From positions 62,001 through 126,000 of the forward strand of contig CAZIFA010000001.1 in the NCBI GenBank assembly GCA_964539025.1: a stretch of DNA of 64,000 nucleotides, in the 5' to 3' direction. Position 1 is the first letter of the stretch, and each line of letters opens with the position of its first letter. Under the pieces are notes generated by a model. That model was not told where the DNA came from. It searched no databases and was given only the letters and a program-made list of their open reading frames with translations. Of this stretch, positions 45,405 to 52,634 are shown one piece after another. This DNA is from Micavibrio_A sp964539025. Its GTDB lineage: Bacteria > Pseudomonadota > Alphaproteobacteria > Micavibrionales > Micavibrionaceae. The position numbers and the translations under genes were made by a program.

Positions 45405-46033
45405 TATTTGCTATCTTTCATTCTAGGCAACGTCACACCTTTTTGCCCCATATATTTGCCCTTGCGGTCGGCGTAGGAAACTTCGCAGGCTGATGAGCCT
45501 TTGAAGAATAAAAACTGCGCCACGCCTTCGTTGGCGTATACTTTGGCGGGCAGGGGCGTGGTGTTGGAAATCTCCAGCGTCACATGACCTTCCCATCCCG
45601 GCTCCAATGGCGTCACGTTTACAATGAGTCCGCAGCGCGCATAGGTGGATTTACCCAAGCAAACCACCAGAACGTCTTTTGGAATGCGGAAATATTCGAC
45701 GGAGCGGGTGAGCACGAACGAGTTAGGCGGAATGATACATTCCTTCACATCGCGGTCGACGAAGCTTTTCTCGGAGAAATTCTTCGGATCGACGATAGCA
45801 TTATCGACATTGGTAAAAATCTTGAACTCGGAAGAACAACGCGCGTCATATCCGTACGACGACAATCCATATGAAATCACGCCGTCATGATTTTGTTTTT
45901 CGACGAATGGCTCGATCATGCCTTCGTTGAGTGAGAGATCGCGGATCTGGTGGTCGGCGAGAATGCCGGGGAACATTTTAGAGGCCGCGGCGGCGCGGAT
46001 CTGGTCATCACTGGCTGTTTTCAGGTTTTGCAT
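45404..46033 (-). CDS. dcd: dCTP deaminase
   Basis: The frame has 209 residues, with Dcd motifs GMIEPFVEKQNHDGVISYGL, SYGYDAR, ECIIPPNSFVLTRSVEYF, GKSTYARCGLIVNVTPLEPG and EGVAQFLFF. It deaminates dCTP to dUTP. Two starts are possible: ATG 46033 has a good Shine-Dalgarno (AGGGGAAG) but adds ~19 unusual residues and overlaps a small gene by 26 bases. ATG 45976 gives 190 residues, nearer the family length, but has no clear ribosome site. It is coupled to murA by a TAATG overlap. Confidence 0.9.
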   Translation of the reverse strand: MQNLKTASDDQIRAAAASKMFPGILADHQIRDLSLNEGMIEPFVEKQNHDGVISYGLSSYGYDARCSSEFKIFTNVDNAIVDPKNFSEKSFVDRDVKECIIPPNSFVLTRSVEYFRIPKDVLVVCLGKSTYARCGLIVNVTPLEPGWEGHVTLEISNTTPLPAKVYANEGVAQFLFFKGSSACEVSYADRKGKYMGQKGVTLPRMKDSK

Positions 46034-46169
46034 CTGTCTTCCCCTTGGCGGCGGCTCTAACGGCCTCGCTGCCTTTGCGCTTTTTCAAGTTTTCGCGAAG
46101 GGCAGCGGCACGTTTCTGCGCTTTGATTTCGGCCAATTTACGGCCGTGTTCTGTCAGATTGTTGCCCAT
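46008..46169 (-). CDS. Small basic protein of unknown function
   Basis: A 53-codon frame beginning MGNNLTEHGRKLAEIKAQKR, very rich in Lys, Arg, Ala and Glu, probably one long charged helix. It ends just inside the 5' end of dcd. No family is recognised. Its good reading-frame composition and position as first gene of the dcd-murA run support it. Confidence 0.5.
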   Translation of the reverse strand: MGNNLTEHGRKLAEIKAQKRAAALRENLKKRKGSEAVRAAAKGKTDAKPENSQ

Positions 46170-46290
46170 GCGGCCTATTTTCGTAAAAACAAGCCGACTA
46201 TAGACAAATCCTGCTTGAGAGGGAAGGAATATTATAGTAGCTTCCCCCCGTCTTTGGGGATAATTTTCCGAAGATTTTTCAATGGTTTTG

Positions 46291-46365
<75 letters not shown>

Positions 46366-46693
46366 TTTCTTCAAAACAAACTTTTTCTCTATTTATGCAT
46401 CGGCCAAAACAAGGCCGTGTTTCTGCACTATTTCAGCATGTCCAGCGAGGGCGTTTGCACCCTTTCCCTGCCGTCATATCCGGCTTTATTCTCCGAATTG
46501 CTCTGTTTTTATCTTTCCAGCGTGGAGGTCGCACTTTGAAAACTCCGTTCATATTGCTGTTCAATTTCAATATATTAGCCAGCTGCCGTCCTTAACCGTT
46601 TTAAATATCGACCGCTAACCACGCGGAAATTATATAAAGGTCTGCGCGGTGAATGTTCTTGTAATGTTCTCCTGCTTTGCGGTAGGAGTCCCA
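46366..46693. other. Gene-free stretch after tRNA-Thr
   Basis: About 330 bases with small open frames but no convincing gene. Composition is AT-rich. It probably contains the left border of the accessory region and the promoter of the zinc-ribbon gene. Confidence 0.5.
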
Positions 46694-46918
46694 ATGGGCG
46701 CACGGCAGGAAAATCTGACTTTAGAGGACGTGGGAAAGCTGGACGGCATTGTCGCCCTGGCTTGCAAAAACTGCGGCCATCGGTCCTTTACTTCGCCCAA
46801 TGAAATCATGCGGCGTACGGGCCGGAACAAGCTGTTTTGCCGCCTCCGCTTTAAATGCCTCCGTTGCGGCAAGGCTGCCGCACGGCTGGGCCTTTTCATT
46901 CCTTTGAAGGTCCGATGA
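46694..46918 (+). CDS. Small zinc-ribbon protein (phage-type)
   Basis: The ATG at 46694 follows GGAG and gives 74 residues. Two CxxC pairs (CKNC near residue 24 and CLRC near residue 55) would bind one zinc, with basic residues RRTGRNKLFCRLRFK between them. Such small zinc-ribbon proteins are common in phage early regions. Convergent overlap of 23 bases with the next leftward gene. Confidence 0.55.
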   Translation: MGARQENLTLEDVGKLDGIVALACKNCGHRSFTSPNEIMRRTGRNKLFCRLRFKCLRCGKAAARLGLFIPLKVR

Positions 46919-47234
46919 CTCTTTCAATGACCTTTTGCAGCCGCTGGGCTGACGCGCTGGCGGTTGTATTGCCCAGCACCTCGGCTCCCCGATAATAGTG
47001 GTAGGCATCCACGATATTGTTTTGCTGTTCGGCAGCGATCCCCATCCCCAAAACATAAACGGCCTGTTCTTCGCTGCTGGGGGAAGGCCGTTTTTCTATT
47101 TGCCGTATGAAGTATTCTTCGGCGGTGGCCGGATCGCGCTTTGCTCGTTCCGTGACAGTTTTTTCCAGCGATTGAAGATCCGCAGCAATGGCGGGTGTGG
47201 CGATCAGCAGCAAAAGCAGAAGGATTCTAATCAC
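46896..47234 (-). CDS. Small secreted protein with TPR-like helices
   Basis: The product has 112 residues with a clear signal peptide (LLLLLLIATPAIAA). The mature part has repeated short helices (AEEYFIRQIEKRP, VYVLGMGIAAEQQNNIVDAY, ASASAQRLQKVIERV) resembling a Sel1 or TPR fragment. It overlaps the Xre regulator gene by 8 bases and is probably co-transcribed with it. Function unknown. Confidence 0.55.
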   Translation of the reverse strand: MIRILLLLLLIATPAIAADLQSLEKTVTERAKRDPATAEEYFIRQIEKRPSPSSEEQAVYVLGMGIAAEQQNNIVDAYHYYRGAEVLGNTTASASAQRLQKVIERVIGPSKE

Positions 47235-47592
47235 TGGTCAGCTCCACCGCACTTCTTAAACAATTCAAAAATGATCTCCGTACGGCTTTGGGCGCAGCGT
47301 CGTAACACTGGATCAGTTCGATGTGTTCGCGCTTGAGATTTAAAAATTCTTTTTCTTTAGGAACGAACAGTCCATCAAAAAACAGGATGGGCGATATTTT
47401 GAAGAGGACCGACAGCTGGTACAGTCGTGATGCAGAAATTCTGTTTTTGCCTAATTCATATTTCTGTACTTTTTGAAATGTCAGGCCGATTGAATCCGCG
47501 ACCGTCTCTTGGCTCATCTTCTTCGACATGCGGATCAGGCGACATTGCCGCCCTACATGCTCATCGATCTTTTTCAACTCATCCTTATCCAT
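47227..47592 (-). CDS. Xre-family transcriptional regulator
   Basis: Starting at ATG 47592, the product has 121 residues. The helix-turn-helix is VGRQCRLIRMSKKMSQETVADSIG...KVQKYELGKNRISASRLYQL, near residues 12-68. The C-terminal part (LFKISPILFFDGLF) is typical of alphaproteobacterial short Xre regulators. An alternative ATG 14 codons upstream overlaps the preceding gene and is disfavoured. In this prophage-like setting it may act as a repressor. Confidence 0.8.
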   Translation of the reverse strand: MDKDELKKIDEHVGRQCRLIRMSKKMSQETVADSIGLTFQKVQKYELGKNRISASRLYQLSVLFKISPILFFDGLFVPKEKEFLNLKREHIELIQCYDAAPKAVRRSFLNCLRSAVELTSD

Positions 47593-47594
47593 CC

Positions 47595-47831
47595 CTAGTG
47601 CCTCGTCATCTGGGATGAAATAATGTCCGCACACACCATACGCCAGTATTCAGCTTGCTGGGCATTCTTGGCCCCAGGATAAAAGGCCAGACACTTTTCA
47701 GCGACCGTCAGCGCGTCCGTCTTGTATTCCCTTTTCAGCTGTGCGGCCATTGCTGCGGGCGTTTTGTCCGGTGCAGTCAGCTGGGCGGCTTTGTCCGCCA
47801 ACGCTTTTAAATCGTCCATACAAGTCTCCAT
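47595..47831 (-). CDS. Small protein of unknown function upstream of the regulator
   Basis: The product has 78 residues (or 74 from the second Met), alanine- and lysine-rich, ending YWRMVCADIISSQMTRH. It ends 2 bases before the Xre start and begins just after a terminator-like hairpin (47832-47867), suggesting that its expression, and that of the regulator, depends on read-through of that hairpin. No family is recognised. Confidence 0.5.
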   Translation of the reverse strand: METCMDDLKALADKAAQLTAPDKTPAAMAAQLKREYKTDALTVAEKCLAFYPGAKNAQQAEYWRMVCADIISSQMTRH

Positions 47832-47867
47832 AAAACAAAACCACCATGCCTTTAAGGGGCATGGTGG
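47832..47867 (-). terminator. Leftward Rho-independent terminator / attenuator
   Basis: A perfect 10-bp stem CCACCATGCC / GGCATGGTGG with a 7-base loop, followed on the minus strand by TTTTGTTTT. It sits directly before the start of the 78-residue gene (47831), so it would either end an upstream RNA or attenuate that operon. Confidence 0.8.
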
Positions 47868-48024
47868 CCGGGTGTTAGTTGACTGCGATTAGACAGCCGC
47901 GACGACCTTTAGCCGAGGCTTGGACATACGTCGCCGCCACCCGGCCATAAAAAAGCCGAGGGCGGCAAATTTTCGTTTTGCCAAACGCTAATCGCGGGAC
48001 AACTACGACCCGACCATGCCACTT
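47841..48024 (-). ncRNA. Highly structured RNA with a 19-codon ORF
   Basis: Between the recombinase fragment and the 78-residue gene, the minus strand contains several nested complementary pairs: GCGATTAG with CTAATCGC, CCGGGTG (47938-47944) with CACCCGG (47868-47874), GCGACG with CGTCGC, and GGCATGGTCGGGT with the later ACCCGGCCACCATGCC. It ends in the terminator at 47832-47867. A short ORF, MAGWRRRMSKPRLKVVAAV at 47889-47948, lies inside. It could be a prophage regulatory RNA or an attenuator leader. It is not recognised as a known family. Confidence 0.5.
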
Positions 48025-48160
48025 TCAGACAAGGCGGGGTCATTATAGACGTATTTTCAGAAAAATCGGAACGATAAATGCCCATGAATACTCACAAAAG
48101 TGAGCTTAAGGGACTTTGGGATCGTAAGTTTCTATCCCGAAACCTGTATCTGTAAAAGCG

Positions 48161-48460
48161 TTATTGCGCGCCGTAGCCAAAATGCTGTCGCTGTTCCGGC
48201 CACATATCTGGGAAGGGCCGCAGCAGCTGGGAAACGCTTAGGGTTTGCGGCTGTCGACCGTCAAGGATCGATTGGATAATGTCAGGGGCCAGCTGCGTGA
48301 TGCGGACATATTTGTTGACGTAGGAAGCATCGAGGCTTTCAGCTTCGGCGATTTCCTTTGATGTCAGATCAGAATTTTTATCCAGCTTGTCGAGAATTTC
48401 AAAGCCGCGCACCACAGCTTTAATCATGCTGTTGTCATGATTTAAGGTGCTGCCTTTCAC
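48161..48460 (-). pseudogene. C-terminal fragment of a serine recombinase
   Basis: Up to 99 residues. From about position 48427 it reads as the end of the large serine recombinases common in Alphaproteobacteria: AEAESLDASYVNKYVRITQL, APDIIQSILDGRQPQTLSV, LLRPFPDMWPEQ. No catalytic domain is present here. An N-terminal fragment in the same orientation lies at 60851-61096, 12.4 kb away, so the two may be halves of one interrupted gene or of two related ones. Confidence 0.75.
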
Positions 48461-48466
48461 AATCTG

Positions 48467-48814
48467 GTGCTGATCGTTGCGGGCTTACTGGCCTGGCAGG
48501 ATCACAAAATCAAAATCCTGAAAGAAGAGCGTGACACGGCGCGCGCCAGTCTGGCGTCCTATCAAACCGCACTGACGGCCTTGCAAGCCGACACAGCGGC
48601 GAAGATCGGTGCGCTGGAAGCTGAAAGCGGTCGGCAGACAGACCGCGCCCAAAATCTTGAACGCCTGTTAGGACAAATCCAAGGAGTAAGCGATGAAAAG
48701 AACGGTATTGTGGCTCCTGTGCTGCGCGACGCTATTAACGGCCTGTACGGGGCCAACACCGCCAGTGACGGTGATAAAGCCCGCCGTGCCTCAAAGCCTG
48801 CTGTCGTGCGCTGA
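48467..48814 (+). CDS. Rz-like phage spanin (inner-membrane subunit)
   Basis: A 115-residue frame starting at GTG. A short hydrophobic segment (LIVAGLLAW) is followed by a long coiled coil (DHKIKILKEERDTARASL...ALEAESGRQTDRAQNLERLL), the layout of the Rz inner-membrane spanin. The N-terminal membrane helix is shorter than usual, and the gene begins right at the recombinase fragment, so the 5' end may be truncated. The Rz1-like frame is embedded out of frame in its 3' part, as in lambda. Confidence 0.7.
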   Translation: MLIVAGLLAWQDHKIKILKEERDTARASLASYQTALTALQADTAAKIGALEAESGRQTDRAQNLERLLGQIQGVSDEKNGIVAPVLRDAINGLYGANTASDGDKARRASKPAVVR

Positions 48815-48941
48815 CGCGCCCCCGCAGCCCGACCCAGCTGCCACGCAAAAGGACGTTGCTGCCTGGACGGTTCGGCTGTGGTTCGCGCATGCAGATTGCA
48901 AATCGAAGCTGGAAAGCGTCCGAGATTCGCTCCGGCAGTAG
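48693..48941 (+). CDS. Rz1-like phage spanin lipoprotein
   Basis: An 82-residue lipoprotein frame with signal and lipobox (LLTACTG, cysteine about residue 18) and a proline-rich mature region (GPTPPVTVIKPAVPQSLL). It begins inside the Rz-like gene in another frame and runs past its end. The outer-membrane Rz1 and inner-membrane Rz together fuse the two membranes in phage lysis. The pair identifies this stretch as prophage remnant. Confidence 0.75.
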   Translation: MKRTVLWLLCCATLLTACTGPTPPVTVIKPAVPQSLLSCADAPPQPDPAATQKDVAAWTVRLWFAHADCKSKLESVRDSLRQ

Positions 48942-49144
48942 GGGAAAAAATCCTTGTATTGTGCCGGCTTCAGCCCTGTTGCGGCATTTTTCTTCAGCTG
49001 TGGAATGATGCCGGTGGCAATTACTTCAAAATATTGGTAAAATTTTCGTTGGGTATCTTATTGAATCTCCACTGAAACCCGTTGCCTTCACCCAGAAGTA
49101 TCGTAATGTGCTTCTTTAAGGAAATTAAGATTTAAGACAGCGAT

Positions 49145-50341
49145 ATGACAAAAAACAAGGTATTTTCATTTTTTTCTGGATGTGGATTTTTAGATCTCGG
49201 ATTTGAGAAAAAAGGATTTGAAATTGTTTTTGTCAATGAAAACCACCAGCCTTTCCTCGACGCATACAAACACTCCCGCAAAATTCTAAAATCAGAAAAG
49301 CCGCATTTCGGATTTTCTGCCATGAACATTGAAGATTTTGTTGAGGCGGAATTATCCGCTGCAAGGCTGACAAGGCATGTTGAAGAGGCGCGCAGCGATG
49401 GCTCGTATGTTGGATTCATAGGCGGGCCTCCATGTCCTGACTTCTCTCTGGGTGGCAAGCATAAAGGTTTTGAAGGCGAGAATGGCAGACTGACCCGCGT
49501 TTATTACGATTTGATCATTAAACAGAAGCCGGATTGGTTTTTGTTTGAGAATGTCAAAGGGCTTTTCTATACGAAAAAGCACAGGGAATTTTTCGACGAG
49601 TTGCTTAACGATATTCGAAAAGCTGGGTATGCAGTTTGCTATGAAATTATAAATTCTTTGGAATTCGGCGTTCCTCAATACCGCGACAGGGTTATTGTTT
49701 TCGGAATAAAAAAGGAATTGGCTGGTTCAGATTTAAGAGTGCCGCCATCGGATACAGAACACTATGTCCGATATTCGGAATTGAAGTCTTTCAAACCGCG
49801 CAAATACGCCAAGCATAAACTCAACAAAATTTCAGAACATAAATGGCCAACAACGTCGCGTTTTTCGCGCAATGGCAAGCTGGCCAAGCCGAGAAGCATT
49901 CCAGGCGAGCTTACGGTCGAGCATTGGTTTAGAAAAAATAAGACCGACACCCATCCTAATTGCGAACACCATTTTTTGCCGACAAAGGGCAATAAAAGGT
50001 TTTCCACGATAGAAGAAGGCTGTGTGAACGGTAAGTCGTTTAAGCGGCTGCACAGGTGGCGCTATTCGCCCACAGCAGCCTACGGCAACAATGAAGTTCA
50101 TTTACACCCTTACAAGGAAAGACGTTTGTCAGCTGCTGAGGCGCTTGCAATTCAGTCCATGCCGAAGGAATTTGAACTCCCGCCTAAAATGCCGTTATCC
50201 AGCATGTTTAAGACCATCGGGAACGGCGTTCCATTTTTAATGGCCAAAGGAATCGCGCACAGTATTTCCAGCTATATATCGTTTCTTGAGAAATTGGCCA
50301 AAAAACCCGCCCCTAAAAAGCTCATGCGCCGTTCTGGCTAA
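49145..50341 (+). CDS. DNA (cytosine-5)-methyltransferase
   Basis: The product has 398 residues with C5-methyltransferase motifs in order: I FSFFSGCGFLDLGF (residues ~7-20), IV GGPPCPDFSLGG with the catalytic Cys near residue 98, VI FLFENVKG, VIII QYRDRVIVFG, and X TIGNGVPFLMAKG. It methylates cytosine in a target not readable here. A Vsr gene starts 6 bases after it. In DISARM type 2 the modification enzyme is a C5-methyltransferase (DrmMII); its place beside drmA-drmB is consistent, though it is on the opposite strand. Confidence 0.93.
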   Translation: MTKNKVFSFFSGCGFLDLGFEKKGFEIVFVNENHQPFLDAYKHSRKILKSEKPHFGFSAMNIEDFVEAELSAARLTRHVEEARSDGSYVGFIGGPPCPDFSLGGKHKGFEGENGRLTRVYYDLIIKQKPDWFLFENVKGLFYTKKHREFFDELLNDIRKAGYAVCYEIINSLEFGVPQYRDRVIVFGIKKELAGSDLRVPPSDTEHYVRYSELKSFKPRKYAKHKLNKISEHKWPTTSRFSRNGKLAKPRSIPGELTVEHWFRKNKTDTHPNCEHHFLPTKGNKRFSTIEEGCVNGKSFKRLHRWRYSPTAAYGNNEVHLHPYKERRLSAAEALAIQSMPKEFELPPKMPLSSMFKTIGNGVPFLMAKGIAHSISSYISFLEKLAKKPAPKKLMRRSG

Positions 50342-50347
50342 TGCCAA

Positions 50348-50761
50348 ATGGCTGACAAGCTGACCAAAGAGCGCCGAAGCGAAAATATGCGGAAGATCCG
50401 CAGCAAGGATATGAAGCCTGAAATGGCTGTCAGGAAGCTTGTTCATTCGCTTGGCTATCGTTACAGACTTCATGGAAAAGGTTTGCCTGGAAAGCCGGAC
50501 CTAGTTTTTGCCAGCCGGAAAAAAGTGATTTTTGTAAACGGCTGTTTTTGGCATCAGCATACAGCGAACAGCTGTTTGATTTCGCGCATTCCAAAATCCA
50601 ATCAGGATTTTTGGCTTCCTAAACTCCAGAGGACGCAGCAGCGTGACAAGGAGCATCTTAAAAATCTTAAAGCAAGCGGCTGGGATGTTCTGGTTATTTG
50701 GGAATGCCAAATAAAAGACCTTAGCGCCATCAAAAAAAAGATCATTAAGTTTCTTGATTAA
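50348..50761 (+). CDS. vsr: Vsr very-short-patch repair endonuclease
   Basis: The product has 137 residues. It contains ENMRKIRSKDMKPEMAVRK, the catalytic Asp in GKPDLVF, the zinc-type residues of VNGCFWHQH, and a C-terminal WDVLVIWECQI, all characteristic of Vsr. It nicks T:G mismatches formed by deamination of 5-methylcytosine, protecting the host from the cost of the adjacent methyltransferase. Its 3' end overlaps the convergent drmB end by 17 bases. Confidence 0.93.
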   Translation: MADKLTKERRSENMRKIRSKDMKPEMAVRKLVHSLGYRYRLHGKGLPGKPDLVFASRKKVIFVNGCFWHQHTANSCLISRIPKSNQDFWLPKLQRTQQRDKEHLKNLKASGWDVLVIWECQIKDLSAIKKKIIKFLD

Positions 50762-52634
50762 AGAAACCCATCCCCGGCTGTTTTTCTGTTCCGATCACAA
50801 GCCCGCGGTCCAAGAAACGGTTAAATTCTTCGCATGCCGTTTCAGGCAGAAGGCCGCAGTTGTGACAGACTGCCAGATTGCAGTTATCCGGTCCTTGCCC
50901 ACCTTGATCACCCATCTCCATGCAAACAGGATCTGTTGAACACCAACGGGCATTTTCTATAGCTTGTTCAAGGGTGCTTTCGAGCTGTCCTGGTTCGCCA
51001 AGGCGCACAAGGCCGCCCATAGTGCCGTCAGAGTCACCGGCAGCTGTGTAGATAAGCAGCCCATGCATGTCGTCATCGCCTTCCGAAACGTACAGCCGTT
51101 CCCGTAAAGATGCCGTGCTGTAGCCAGCTTCGTACGTCATTTGGCTGATTAGCAGATGGGCCACCGTGTGTATCAAGACAAACCGTGGTGAAAGTTCATC
51201 TTTTGGCGGCAGCTTTCTTTGTTCCTGAGCCTTTGAATAGTTCAGCCGCAAATTTCTGGCGCGGGCAATTACATGCGGGTTTTGCTCCCACGCCCTTATT
51301 TTTTCTTTATTGAAAAGAAGGAATATACCCTCTCCATAAATGATATTGGCAGGCAACCATCGTTCACCCTTTGGCGGCATAACATCCCACATTAGCCGCT
51401 GCATTTCTTCTGGCTGCATGTCGGTATCAGGAAATACTCGCGTGAATCCTGTTAAAGCCCTTGTTTCCCGAAGCCGTTCGACCAGGCATACAGAGTCAAA
51501 ATATTTAGAAATTATTTTTCCATACTTATCAGCAGCTATCGGCTTGACCTGTAGATCCTCAGCATTGCACTTTTGCGAAATCACGCCGTATTCTTCGATC
51601 CTAAGTTCATGCTGAATTTCTGACAGCCGCTTTCCTGTAACCTTCGCTTCGCTTTGCTTTTGCTTATCCAATAAATAAATTTGTATAGCTTTGGCGATCT
51701 CATCATTAGAAAATTCTTTCAGCGCATGAAAGTTAGGATGCGCTTTCAGCTTATCAATCGACACATCTGGCGTAAGGTCAAGAATAGAAGTTAGTGCCAG
51801 ATCGTTTTCAAACAGCTGCTGCAATTTTTTGGGGATGCCGTGCAGAGGTATATGTATGGCCGACTTGATGATCGGGAAATAAAGATTGCTGGCACCGCGA
51901 AGAGAAGCTCTAACAGGACGGGCGCATGCTATATCCTTTGAATTAAACAGCCAGGGTTTTCTTCCCTTGCAGAGGTAAGGTTCCCCTGTGTCCGCTAGGC
52001 CGTTGGTTAGGAAAGTATCTTCGGCGCTGTTGGCGCTGGTGACGCCGACAAGTGTTCTTTCTAAGTTGCAATCTTTACATTCGATTTTCAAACCGGCAAG
52101 CCCAGGTGTTCCCGTGTCTTTGAAATAAAGATTTTCTCCGTTACATGCAGGGACAAGGGATTTATGTACCCATTCATTCCACGGAAATTCTTGCGCGTGG
52201 CCGTGATCGCAGATAACGACAAACGGAACAGGAACCAGTTTTTGTTTACCGCATTTACGGCAAGAGGGCTTGTCGTCTTTTTGTGTAGGCAGCAGCTTTT
52301 GAATGTAATGACATTTTTGGCAGAAATAGCTTGCTGGGAAGCGCAGAAACGGAATTTTTACGCCTTTATTAATTTGATTTTCTTCGTAGCGTTCCCATCG
52401 GCGGTAATCTGGCGGAGCATAAAAGAAATCGACGTTTAGAATTTTCTGTAGCCGTGGCTCCAAGATTTTAAATTCTGGCGGATACAAGGTTTCTTCTTTA
52501 TCAGCGCACTCAGGCTGAAACCAAAAATCAAGGCCGGTCGTAATTAATGAGATCCCATCGCTTGACACATGCAGCGCGCCTGTCCCAAACGGACTGATCA
52601 GCTGTCCCTGTCTTATGCTTGTTTGTGTTTTCAT
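50745..52634 (-). CDS. drmB: DrmB-like DUF1998 protein of a DISARM-type defence system
   Basis: The ATG at 52634 overlaps the drmA stop (ATGA) and gives 629 residues. It opens RQGQLISPFGTGAL, then has a zinc ribbon (CQKC near residue 101, CRKC ~20 residues on). The DUF1998 domain fills the C-terminal part: RFVLIHTVAHLLISQMTYEAGY, LIYTAAGDSDGTMGGL and NLAVCHNCGLLPETACEEFN. DrmA plus DrmB is the signature pair of DISARM systems, in which they form a helicase complex that recognises invading phage DNA. Function here is inferred from family and context. Confidence 0.9.
   Translation of the reverse strand: MKTQTSIRQGQLISPFGTGALHVSSDGISLITTGLDFWFQPECADKEETLYPPEFKILEPRLQKILNVDFFYAPPDYRRWERYEENQINKGVKIPFLRFPASYFCQKCHYIQKLLPTQKDDKPSCRKCGKQKLVPVPFVVICDHGHAQEFPWNEWVHKSLVPACNGENLYFKDTGTPGLAGLKIECKDCNLERTLVGVTSANSAEDTFLTNGLADTGEPYLCKGRKPWLFNSKDIACARPVRASLRGASNLYFPIIKSAIHIPLHGIPKKLQQLFENDLALTSILDLTPDVSIDKLKAHPNFHALKEFSNDEIAKAIQIYLLDKQKQSEAKVTGKRLSEIQHELRIEEYGVISQKCNAEDLQVKPIAADKYGKIISKYFDSVCLVERLRETRALTGFTRVFPDTDMQPEEMQRLMWDVMPPKGERWLPANIIYGEGIFLLFNKEKIRAWEQNPHVIARARNLRLNYSKAQEQRKLPPKDELSPRFVLIHTVAHLLISQMTYEAGYSTASLRERLYVSEGDDDMHGLLIYTAAGDSDGTMGGLVRLGEPGQLESTLEQAIENARWCSTDPVCMEMGDQGGQGPDNCNLAVCHNCGLLPETACEEFNRFLDRGLVIGTEKQPGMGFFNQET

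Noticed and set aside
47841..48024. Possible tmRNA (ssrA), because of the long self-complementary fold with an internal ORF
   Set aside because: The short ORF does not encode an alanine-rich tag of the ANDxxxxALAA type, the encoded peptide begins with ATG, and no tRNA-like acceptor/T-arm was seen.
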